Part shown: positions 33,421-41,171 of the stretch, in pieces
Layout of the letters: each line of letters begins with the position of its first letter
Position numbering within the stretch: position 1 is the first letter of the stretch
Position numbers and translations under genes: made by a program
Assembly: GCA_965223815.1 (NCBI GenBank)
Contig: OZ245019.1
Span: 2,666,001-2,730,000, forward strand
Direction: 5' to 3'
Source: HKST-UBA178 sp965223815
GTDB lineage: Bacteria; Pseudomonadota; Gammaproteobacteria; Chromatiales; Chromatiaceae
DNA length: 64,000 nt
Notes under the pieces: model-generated
Told to the model about the DNA's origin: nothing
The model's input: the letters and a program-made list of their open reading frames with translations, nothing else
Databases searched by the model: none

Positions 33421-35937
33421 TTACGCCTTGAGAATTTTCACTGCGCACTTCTTATAATCCGTCTCCTTGGACAACGGATCGGTCTGGTCCAGGGTCACCT
33501 TATTAATCAGGCGACTTGCATCGAACCAGGGAACAAACACCAATCCCTCGGGCACACGATTCCGGCCTCTTGTCTCCACCCGTGCGGTAATTTCACCGCG
33601 GCGGGAGACAATCTTGGCAAGTGAGCCATTACGCAGCCGGCGCTTTTTCGCATCCTTCTTGTGCATGAAGACCACCGCATCCGGTACCGCTCTGTAGAGT
33701 TCGGCCACCCGGCGGGTCATTGATCCCGAATGCCAGTGCTCCAGCACACGCCCGGTGCAAAGCCAAGTGTCGTATTCCTCATCCGGCGATTCAGCGGCGG
33801 GTTCATAGGGCGCGGTAATGATGTTGGCGCGACCGTCGGGCTTACCGTAGAATTTGACACCCTCACCCGCGGCGACATGGGGATCATATCCTTCGCGAAA
33901 ACGCCACAGCGTCTCTTTGCCGTCAATTACCGGCCAACGAATACCGCGTGAGGCGTGATAGGCCTCGAACGGCGCCATCTCGTGGCCTTTCTTGATAATG
34001 TCAGGCGCGGAGTTGAACAGACGGTATTCCTCGAACAGACCTTTTTGCACATAGAAACCGAAGTGTTCACTCTCGTCGTTGGCGTATAGATTCCCCGCTC
34101 CATCCTTGATTTCTTCTACAGGGAACTTGTTGACCTGGCCATTCTCGTAGAGCACCTCATACAGCGTCTTACCCTTGTACTCGGGAGCCTTGTCCAGAAC
34201 CTCTGCCGGCCACACCTCTTCCATCGTGAAACGCTTGGCGAACTCCATGATTTGCCACAAGTCGGATTTCGCTTCACCCGGCGCATTGACCTGCTGGCGC
34301 CAGAACTGGGTCCGCCGCTCGGCATTTCCGTAGGCACCCTCTTTCTCGATCCACATCGCCGTTGGCAGCACCAGGTCGGCTGCCATTGCCGATACCGTGG
34401 GATAGGGGTCGGTTACAGTGATGAAGTTGTCAGGATTGCGCCAACCCGGATATGACTCCTCATTCATGTTGGCTGCGGCCTGCATATTGTTGTTGCACTG
34501 CACCCAGAAGCAATTCATCTTGCCGTCTTTGAGCATGCGGTGCATCAAAACGGCGTGATAACCCACCTTGCCGTTCAGACTTCCTTCCGGGAGTTTCCAG
34601 ATTTTTTCGGAGAACTTGCGATGAGCTTCCTTCTTGACCACCAAATCAGCTGGCAGTCTGTGGGCGAAGGTGCCCACTTCGCGGGCGGTGCCGCAGGCTG
34701 AAGGCTGGCCGGTCAGTGAGAACGGGCTGTTCCCCGGCTCGGAGATCTTGCCCATCAGCAGGTGGATGTTGTAGACCAGACCATTGATCCAAACACCCCT
34801 GGTGTGCTGATTCATGCCCATGGTCCAGTAGGAGCTGACTTTCTTGTTGGGGTCGGCATAAACCTTTGCCAATTTCAAGAGCTTGTCCTGAGAGACGCCA
34901 GAAATTTCGCTGGCTTTCTCCAGGGTGTAGGGCTCGACTGACTTGACGTACTCCTCAAAGGAAATCTTGCTGAGTTTCCCCTTGCCCGGGTTCTTTGCGG
35001 CTTTCTCCCTCGGATCCTCCGGACGCAGACCGTAACCGATATCGGTAGGCGTCTTGGTGAAGTTGACATGCTTGTCCAGGAACTCCTGGTTGTACGCTTT
35101 GTTCTGAATGATGTAGTTGGCGATGTAGTTGGCGATCGCCAGATCACTCTGAGGATGGAAAACCATGCCGTTGTCCGCGAGTTCGAAACAGCGGTGCTCA
35201 AAGGTTGAGAGCACGTGGACCTCACAGCCCTCCTTGGTCAGCCGGGTATCGGTCAGACGCGACCAGAGGATGGGGTGCATCTCGGCCATATTGGCACCCC
35301 AAAGCACGAAGACGTCGGCATGTTCCAGATCGTCGTAGCAGCCCATGGGCTCATCGATGCCGAAAGCCCTGATAAAGGCCCCAACGGCAGAAGCCATGCA
35401 GTGGCGCGCATTGGGATCGAGATTATTCGAGAGGAAGCCCGCTTTCATCAACTTCGATGCTGCGTAGCCTTCCCAGACGGTCCACTGACCTGATCCGAAC
35501 ATGCCGACCCTGGAGGGGCCGCCTTTCTTCAGCGCAGCCTTCCATTTGTCGGCCATCACGTCGAAAGCCTCGTCCCAGGAGACGGGCTCGAACTTGCCGT
35601 TCTTGTCAAACTGACCGTTTTTCTTGCGCAGCAATGGCTGGGTCAAGCGATCCTGGCCGTAGAGAATCTTGGGCAGAAAGTAACCTTTGATACAGTTGAG
35701 GCCGCGATTCACTGGCGCATCGGGATCGCCCTGGCTTGCGACAACTTTGTCGTCTTTGACACCGATCAGAACACTGCACCCCGTACCGCAGTAACGGCAG
35801 GCCGCCTTATCCCAACGGATACCCTCATCCTCCTCTGCCGCCATGGCGGTTTTCACCGCAGGCAGCGTGATTCCGGCAACAGAGGCCGCAGCTGCAATGG
35901 CATTACTCTTTACAAAATCTCGTCTAGTTAACTTCAC
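33421..35937 (-). CDS. napA: Periplasmic nitrate reductase catalytic subunit NapA
   Basis: Reduces nitrate to nitrite in the periplasm with a bis-MGD molybdenum centre; 838 residues. The start is GTG at 35937, inside the end of napD. It gives a twin-arginine start (KLTRRDFVK) and is preceded by GAGGAGG at ideal spacing; the longer frame from 35967 lacks these. The N-terminal [4Fe-4S] cluster is bound by Cys47, Cys50, Cys54 and Cys82. The molybdenum ligand is Cys180 in NARHCMAS. The signal peptide should be proofread by NapD. Confidence 0.97.
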   Translation of the reverse strand: MKLTRRDFVKSNAIAAAASVAGITLPAVKTAMAAEEDEGIRWDKAACRYCGTGCSVLIGVKDDKVVASQGDPDAPVNRGLNCIKGYFLPKILYGQDRLTQPLLRKKNGQFDKNGKFEPVSWDEAFDVMADKWKAALKKGGPSRVGMFGSGQWTVWEGYAASKLMKAGFLSNNLDPNARHCMASAVGAFIRAFGIDEPMGCYDDLEHADVFVLWGANMAEMHPILWSRLTDTRLTKEGCEVHVLSTFEHRCFELADNGMVFHPQSDLAIANYIANYIIQNKAYNQEFLDKHVNFTKTPTDIGYGLRPEDPREKAAKNPGKGKLSKISFEEYVKSVEPYTLEKASEISGVSQDKLLKLAKVYADPNKKVSSYWTMGMNQHTRGVWINGLVYNIHLLMGKISEPGNSPFSLTGQPSACGTAREVGTFAHRLPADLVVKKEAHRKFSEKIWKLPEGSLNGKVGYHAVLMHRMLKDGKMNCFWVQCNNNMQAAANMNEESYPGWRNPDNFITVTDPYPTVSAMAADLVLPTAMWIEKEGAYGNAERRTQFWRQQVNAPGEAKSDLWQIMEFAKRFTMEEVWPAEVLDKAPEYKGKTLYEVLYENGQVNKFPVEEIKDGAGNLYANDESEHFGFYVQKGLFEEYRLFNSAPDIIKKGHEMAPFEAYHASRGIRWPVIDGKETLWRFREGYDPHVAAGEGVKFYGKPDGRANIITAPYEPAAESPDEEYDTWLCTGRVLEHWHSGSMTRRVAELYRAVPDAVVFMHKKDAKKRRLRNGSLAKIVSRRGEITARVETRGRNRVPEGLVFVPWFDASRLINKVTLDQTDPLSKETDYKKCAVKILKA

Positions 35938-36187
35938 GGATAACCTCCTCGTCCAGATCGTCTCCACCGTAGTGGTAAATCAAAGTTGAACTGATAACAC
36001 CTTCCACAGAATTGAAAGACATCATGGTGTCTGCTGCCGATACCTCACCGGCATCCTCCACCGTGACAATAAATTTGCCCGTATCGTCCCCTCCCTGAAC
36101 TTCTACGCCGGGCAGTTTTCCTAGTCTGGCCTGAACCGACTCACTCTGCTCCGGCCTGGCGTGAACTACTACGCTGCATATATTCAT
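35924..36187 (-). CDS. napD: NapD chaperone
   Basis: A cytoplasmic chaperone of 87 residues that binds the NapA twin-arginine signal and delays export until cofactor insertion. The ferredoxin-like fold begins MNICSVVVHARPE, with the conserved LGKLPGVEVQGGDDTGKFIVTVE core (part shown). Its 3' end holds the napA ribosome binding site and the first napA codons. Confidence 0.95.
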   Translation of the reverse strand: MNICSVVVHARPEQSESVQARLGKLPGVEVQGGDDTGKFIVTVEDAGEVSAADTMMSFNSVEGVISSTLIYHYGGDDLDEEVIREVN

Positions 36188-36207
36188 TTATTTATCGAGA
36201 GCTCCTC

Positions 36208-36720
36208 TCATGCGACACGCTGACACGAGTCTGATGGTGAAATTTCCACTGAACGGATCGGGCAGACGGCATAGCACTCCCCGCAGCCGGTGCAGGCGTC
36301 CTGGTCAATCTTGGGTTGGGCTATCCCCCCGAGTTCGAGTCTGAATCGGATGGCCTGGGTTTCGCAGGCCTCCCCACAGGAACGGCAGACCACCCCATTC
36401 ATCGCCAAACAGGCGGGCAGCACCGCGGCTTTCAAATTCCAGGGTTCTGAAGGGGAGTCGACGTCATAGACCAGAGCCCCGGTCTCGCATACGGAGACGC
36501 AATCTCTGCAGAAATCGCAACCGGCGGTGGCAAAATCCAATACTGGGAATTTACCCCGTGCCTCGTGGATGATGTCGTAAGGACAGGCCTCGATGCACTT
36601 TCCGCAACCATTGCAACGTTCAGTGAATCGCTCCTCATCCAGAGCCCAAGGCGGACGAACCACACGCTTTCCGCCAAAATTTCCGGAAAGAAACTGCATT
36701 CTGCTTATGGAATCTGCCAT
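36208..36720 (-). CDS. napF: Ferredoxin-type protein NapF
   Basis: A cytoplasmic iron-sulfur protein of 170 residues, first gene of the nap operon. It has ferredoxin motifs CNGCGKCIEACP, CDFCRDCVSVC and CTGCGECYAVCP, with another cysteine group, CRSCGEACET, between them. In E. coli, NapF interacts with NapA before export and may help cofactor or iron-sulfur maturation. It begins with ATG; no strong ribosome binding site is visible. A class II FNR-like promoter lies upstream. Confidence 0.95.
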   Translation of the reverse strand: MADSISRMQFLSGNFGGKRVVRPPWALDEERFTERCNGCGKCIEACPYDIIHEARGKFPVLDFATAGCDFCRDCVSVCETGALVYDVDSPSEPWNLKAAVLPACLAMNGVVCRSCGEACETQAIRFRLELGGIAQPKIDQDACTGCGECYAVCPIRSVEISPSDSCQRVA

Positions 36721-36765
36721 CTGAGGCGTATTGTTGTCTTAGCCCGTTAGCGACATGCTCGACGC

Positions 36766-36774
36766 TTTATAGCA
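36766..36774 (-). promoter_or_regulatory. Extended -10 element of the nap operon
   Basis: On the minus strand, TGC followed by TATAAA (plus-strand 36766-36771) forms an extended -10. The start site would be near 36760, with a 40-nt leader before napF. The nearer FNR-like box is then centred at about -41.5, the class II position. Confidence 0.6.
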
Positions 36775-36794
36775 CCATCGTTGGATCGATGGGC

Positions 36795-36808
36795 TTGACC
36801 AACATCAA
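36795..36808. promoter_or_regulatory. FNR/DNR-type box, proximal to napF
   Basis: TTGAC-CAAC-ATCAA, one mismatch from the TTGAT-N4-ATCAA consensus. Centred 41 to 42 bases upstream of the predicted nap start site, the classical activating position for FNR-family regulators. Confidence 0.7.
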
Positions 36809-36833
36809 TACTGGCGCTGATTGCTCAGGATTA

Positions 36834-36847
36834 TTGACATAGGTCAA
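36834..36847. promoter_or_regulatory. FNR/DNR-type box, distal to napF
   Basis: TTGAC-ATAG-GTCAA, a perfect inverted repeat of the FNR-family half-site variant. Its centre is 39 bp from the other box, about -80.5 relative to the predicted nap start site. It might help nap activation or affect divergent mfd. Confidence 0.6.
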
Positions 36848-37049
36848 ATACTGACCTAATTCAGAAAAGTCTTACATATTCCCCGGTACTGTTTTCCCAC
36901 CAATCAACCTGCTTTCCGCGCTATTTGGCCTTTATCCCGGCCGGGCATCCGAATTCTTCCGTTACCCACCGGATATTAAGGTTGCGTAGCGGTTTTCGGA
37001 TCTAGCCGGTGTATGAGAATATTGCGGTTTTTGGTTCCCCTGCCTCATC

Positions 37050-40000
37050 ATGTCCACACATTCAGCCAGCGATACTGATTTCGGCCCCTTCTCACCACCG
37101 CTTCCCCGCAATTCGGGAGAGCGTCTGCAGTGGGGACAGCTCTATGGACTCAGCGGGTCACTGGTAATCGCCTCGGCAGCACGAAAATTTCCTGGTCTGC
37201 TCATGGTCATCGCCAACGACGTGCAGACTGCTAATACCCTTGAACAGGAACTCAGCTTTTTCCTCGGCGAAGAGGGACCGGAAATCTTATCCCTGCCGGA
37301 TTGGGAAACTCTACCCTACGATGTCTTTTCACCGCTGCCGGAGCTGGTATCGCAACGGCTGCGCACCCTGCACCACTTGCGAAGCCTGCAACGCGGGATA
37401 TTGATAGTTCCGGTCAGTACCCTGCTGCAACGGCTCTTGCCCAGAAGTTACCTGGATGCGCACACCTTCATACTCAAAACCGGGGATGAGTGCGAGCTGG
37501 AGGTGATGCGGAGGCAACTGGAGCGCAACGGATACGAATGCGTTTCCCAAGTGGTAGCACATGGGGAGTTCGCAGTTCGTGGTTCACTTCTGGACCTTTT
37601 CCCGATGGGCGCAACCGCTCCTTACCGCGTCGACTTGCTGGACACTCAGGTGGATAGCATTCGCACATTCGACCCGGAAACCCAGCGTACGCTCGAACGC
37701 ATCGAGACTATCGAGTTGCTGCCGGCCCGTGAGTTTCCCATGGATGAAGCGGGTATCAGTCGCTTCCGGGGCGCATTCCGTACCCAGTTTCAGGGCGATC
37801 CCCAACGCAGCCTGATCTATAAGGAGGTCTCCAGCGGTAACAGCGTAGGTGGCCTGGAATACTATCTCCCACTCTTTTTCGACGGGACCTCATCTCTATT
37901 CGATTTTCTTCCCGAGCAGCTGTTGATATTGGGCTTTGAAGGAAATCGCGAAGCCGAGGCAGCTTTCCTCGAACAAGTGGAGCAACGTTACGAACAGCGT
38001 CGCCACGACCTGGAGCGGCCCCTGCTTAAACCCCAGCAGCTCTATCTCAGAAGCGACGAACTGGCGTCTCGGGTGCGAAGCGCCCGCTATGTAAAGTTGC
38101 AACGGGCCGAGATCGAGTCTCGGCAAAAGGGGTATGCGCGCTTTTTTAACTTCTCCAGCCGAATCCTTCCCCCGCTCAATTTCCAGGCCAGAGCTGTTCA
38201 TCCCGCGGGTGCACTGCAGACTTTCGTAGCCAGCCATGACCAACGCATTCTCTTTACTGCGGAAAGCGCGGGGCGACGTGAAATCCTGCTGGGCAGCTTA
38301 CGGGATTTCGGAATCCAAGCAGTTGCAGTCCCAAACTGGGAGCAATTTCTGATATCAGAGCATCGCATTGCGCTGACCACCGCCCCGATGGACAACGGGC
38401 TCTGGCTGCCCCAATTGAACAAAGGGCTGGCGATCATAACGGAAACCGAATTGTTGGGAGAGCGAGTGCGTCAGGAACGCAGGCGCCGATCCAAACAGCG
38501 GGATGCCGAAATGGTGGTGCGCAATCTAACCGAGTTGCATATCGGTGCCCCCGTGGTCCATGAAGACCACGGCGTTGGACGGTACCTCGGCCTACAGACC
38601 CTGGAAACCGGGGGCATGCATACCGAATTCCTTACTCTGGAGTACGCCAGAGGAGACAAACTCTACGTTCCTGTCTCTTCACTGCACCTCATCAGCCGCT
38701 ACACCGGCGCATCGCCAGAACATGCCCCGCTGCACCGTTTGGGTGGAGACGCCTGGGAAAGAATCAAACGCAAGGCGGCAATGCAGATTCGAGATGCAGC
38801 CGCCGAACTGCTGGAGATCTACGCGCGCAGGGCAGCCACTCCAGGCTATGCCTTCCCCGAGTCTGGCGAGGAGTATGCAACATTCAGCAGCTCCTTCGAA
38901 TTTGAGGAGACGCCGGATCAACAACAAGCCATAAACGCTGTTCTCTCCGACATGTCATCGCCCCGTCCCATGGATCGGGTGGTTTGTGGCGACGTCGGAT
39001 TTGGTAAAACCGAAGTTGCGATGCGAGCGGCATTCTCAGCAGTCCAGGGTGGGCGCCAAGTGGCGGTACTAGTTCCTACCACACTATTGGCCCAGCAGCA
39101 CGAACAGAACTTTTCCGACCGCTTTGCGGACTGGCCCGTAAAGGTATCGGGACTCTCCCGATTCCGGAGCGGGAAACAGCAGTCGATAGTGATGAAAGGA
39201 TTGGCGGATGGCACTGTAGATATCGTCATCGGAACTCACAAGCTGCTCCAGGGCTCGGTGAAATTCAAACGACTGGGGTTGGTGATTGTTGACGAAGAAC
39301 ACCGCTTCGGAGTGCGCCACAAAGAGCAGCTCAAGGCCTTGCGAGCTGAGGTTGATCTGCTCACGCTCACCGCAACACCGATACCCAGAACCCTCAATAT
39401 GGCGATGGCGGGAATGCGGGACCTTTCCATTATCGCCACGCCGCCGGCAGCTCGCCACCCCATAAAGACATTTATTAGCCAGTGGAACGATGCACTGATC
39501 ATCGAGGCCTGCCTTAGGGAGATCAAGCGCGGCGGTCAAGTTTACTTCCTCCACAATGAGGTGGCCACCATAGAGACCATGGCGGGGAAGCTGGAGCGGC
39601 TATTGCCCGAGATGCGTATTCAAACCGCTCACGGCCAAATGCGTGAGCGCGAACTGGAATCCATCATGCGGGACTTCTACCACCGGAGGTTCCACGTTCT
39701 GGTATGCACCACGATCATCGAGAGCGGTATCGATGTCCCCAGCGCCAACACTATCGTCATCAACCGGGCCGATAAGCTGGGCATGGCACAGCTTCACCAA
39801 CTGCGGGGACGTGTGGGCCGCTCCCACCATCGGGCCTATGCCTACCTCATCGCCCCGCCACCGAAGAGCATTACCGCTGATGCCAGAAAACGTCTGGAGG
39901 CCATCGAATCCCTCGAGGATCTTGGTGCCGGCTTTACGCTGGCAACCCACGATCTGGAAATACGCGGTGCCGGTGAGTTGCTGGGAGACGAACAGAGCGG

Positions 40001-40547
40001 ACAGATTCACGAAATAGGGTTTACGCTCTACAGTGACCTGTTGGAGCGCGCCGTGAAGGCATTGAAATCGGGACAGCATCCCAACCTCGACCGGCCGCTC
40101 GACCACGGTACCGAAATAGACCTTCAACTTCCCGCACTGCTGCCAAGCGACTACCTCCCCGACGTGCACACTCGGCTGGTAATGTACAAGCGCATCGCCA
40201 GCGCCGCCACGGCTGAGGAATTGAGAGAGCTACAGGTCGAGATGATCGACCGCTTCGGTTTGCTTCCCGAACCCGCAATAATGTTGTTTGAGATCACCGG
40301 ATTGAAGATAACGGCATCCCCACTCGGTATCCGCAAGATCGAGGCGGGTGCAGTGTCCGGCCGAATTCTGTTCGATGGTCAGCCCAATATCGATCCGATC
40401 CACATGCTCAAACTCGTACAGACACGACCCGCCGAGTTCAAACTGGACGGAGCGGACAGGATCAGATTCTTCAGAGAGATGTCAGATACCGGTGTCAGGA
40501 TCCACCATGTCGCCACAGTGCTGGACGAGATCGCTGGCAAGCACTAA
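37050..40547 (+). CDS. mfd: Transcription-repair coupling factor Mfd
   Basis: DNA translocase that removes RNA polymerase stalled at lesions and recruits UvrA; 1165 residues, full length. The N-terminal UvrB-like part (about 1-340) includes FFLGEEGPEILSLPDWETLPYD (partly shown). The CarD-like RNA polymerase-binding domain starts near residue 498 (PVVHEDHGVGRYLGL). The helicase core has Walker A GDVGFGKTE near 646 and VDEEHRFGVRHKE near 746. Motifs V and VI (IIESGIDVPSANT, QLRGRVGRS) and the C-terminal TRCF domain complete it. It lies 330 bases from divergent napF and 40 bases before csiV. Confidence 0.98.
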   Translation: MSTHSASDTDFGPFSPPLPRNSGERLQWGQLYGLSGSLVIASAARKFPGLLMVIANDVQTANTLEQELSFFLGEEGPEILSLPDWETLPYDVFSPLPELVSQRLRTLHHLRSLQRGILIVPVSTLLQRLLPRSYLDAHTFILKTGDECELEVMRRQLERNGYECVSQVVAHGEFAVRGSLLDLFPMGATAPYRVDLLDTQVDSIRTFDPETQRTLERIETIELLPAREFPMDEAGISRFRGAFRTQFQGDPQRSLIYKEVSSGNSVGGLEYYLPLFFDGTSSLFDFLPEQLLILGFEGNREAEAAFLEQVEQRYEQRRHDLERPLLKPQQLYLRSDELASRVRSARYVKLQRAEIESRQKGYARFFNFSSRILPPLNFQARAVHPAGALQTFVASHDQRILFTAESAGRREILLGSLRDFGIQAVAVPNWEQFLISEHRIALTTAPMDNGLWLPQLNKGLAIITETELLGERVRQERRRRSKQRDAEMVVRNLTELHIGAPVVHEDHGVGRYLGLQTLETGGMHTEFLTLEYARGDKLYVPVSSLHLISRYTGASPEHAPLHRLGGDAWERIKRKAAMQIRDAAAELLEIYARRAATPGYAFPESGEEYATFSSSFEFEETPDQQQAINAVLSDMSSPRPMDRVVCGDVGFGKTEVAMRAAFSAVQGGRQVAVLVPTTLLAQQHEQNFSDRFADWPVKVSGLSRFRSGKQQSIVMKGLADGTVDIVIGTHKLLQGSVKFKRLGLVIVDEEHRFGVRHKEQLKALRAEVDLLTLTATPIPRTLNMAMAGMRDLSIIATPPAARHPIKTFISQWNDALIIEACLREIKRGGQVYFLHNEVATIETMAGKLERLLPEMRIQTAHGQMRERELESIMRDFYHRRFHVLVCTTIIESGIDVPSANTIVINRADKLGMAQLHQLRGRVGRSHHRAYAYLIAPPPKSITADARKRLEAIESLEDLGAGFTLATHDLEIRGAGELLGDEQSGQIHEIGFTLYSDLLERAVKALKSGQHPNLDRPLDHGTEIDLQLPALLPSDYLPDVHTRLVMYKRIASAATAEELRELQVEMIDRFGLLPEPAIMLFEITGLKITASPLGIRKIEAGAVSGRILFDGQPNIDPIHMLKLVQTRPAEFKLDGADRIRFFREMSDTGVRIHHVATVLDEIAGKH

Positions 40548-40587
40548 GATCAACCCGGATTCCACAGATCCGGCATATGGTACCCCT

Positions 40588-41154
40588 ATGAGAAAGATTG
40601 TATTGCTCCTGCTAGTGGCCGCTGCACAGCTGATATCCAACCCGGTCCTGGCCGCCAGGACTTACGATATTGAGCTGCTGCTGTTTGCAATCCAGGGAGA
40701 CGCTTCCGGAAGCCAGCTACTGACGGATGATCCAGAGGGCGTTGATTGGGAAAACAGTACCCCGCTGGGGGACAACCGGCGCTTACCGAGTGGGCGCGGG
40801 CGACTCGGCGCCAAAGAGCGTGCGTTGCAGCGGGCAGAAGGGTTCGACCCTCTGATCCACGCCGCATGGCGGCAAAACATCCGCAGCAGGGAGAGCGCCA
40901 AGGCCTGGTATGTCAGATCGGAGCGCACAATCGCTCCGGGCACGCCCAAGGTCGAAGGCCTTGTGAAGCTGAGCGTCGGACGCTATCTGCACGTGGAGCT
41001 CGATCTTCTCATCAGAAAAAAGGCCGATGATGCTGTGGGCGGCTTTCGGAACTATCGAGTGACCACTCATCGAAGGATGCGCAGCAAGGAATTGCATTAC
41101 ATCGACCATCCCATGCTTGGCATGTTGATCGAGATAACCCCCGCCGGAGGTTAG
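40588..41154 (+). CDS. csiV: CsiV family protein
   Basis: A predicted periplasmic protein of 188 residues. The frame is open far upstream inside mfd, but the ATG at 40588 begins a clear signal peptide (MRKIVLLLLVAAAQL, cleavage near VLAA). The mature part starts YDIELLLFA, the usual CsiV start, and has the VKLSVGRYLHVELDLLIR strand block and HYIDHPMLGMLIEITP end. CsiV was described in Vibrio cholerae as a peptidoglycan-binding protein, and its gene often follows mfd in Gammaproteobacteria. It ends 17 bases before the convergent RND gene. Confidence 0.85.
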   Translation: MRKIVLLLLVAAAQLISNPVLAARTYDIELLLFAIQGDASGSQLLTDDPEGVDWENSTPLGDNRRLPSGRGRLGAKERALQRAEGFDPLIHAAWRQNIRSRESAKAWYVRSERTIAPGTPKVEGLVKLSVGRYLHVELDLLIRKKADDAVGGFRNYRVTTHRRMRSKELHYIDHPMLGMLIEITPAGG

Positions 41155-41171
41155 CCGGCCGCCTGCTTAAC

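Larger units (their letters stand above)
36721..37049. other. Divergent napF/mfd intergenic region
   Basis: About 330 bases. The part next to napF holds two FNR/DNR-like boxes and a -10 element (listed separately). The part next to mfd (36850-37049) must hold the mfd promoter. I see no convincing pair of boxes there and no gene. Confidence 0.55.

Noticed and set aside
35938..35967. Upstream extension of napA
   Set aside because: It lacks a ribosome binding site and places the twin-arginine motif too far from the N-terminus; the GTG at 35937 has GAGGAGG before it.
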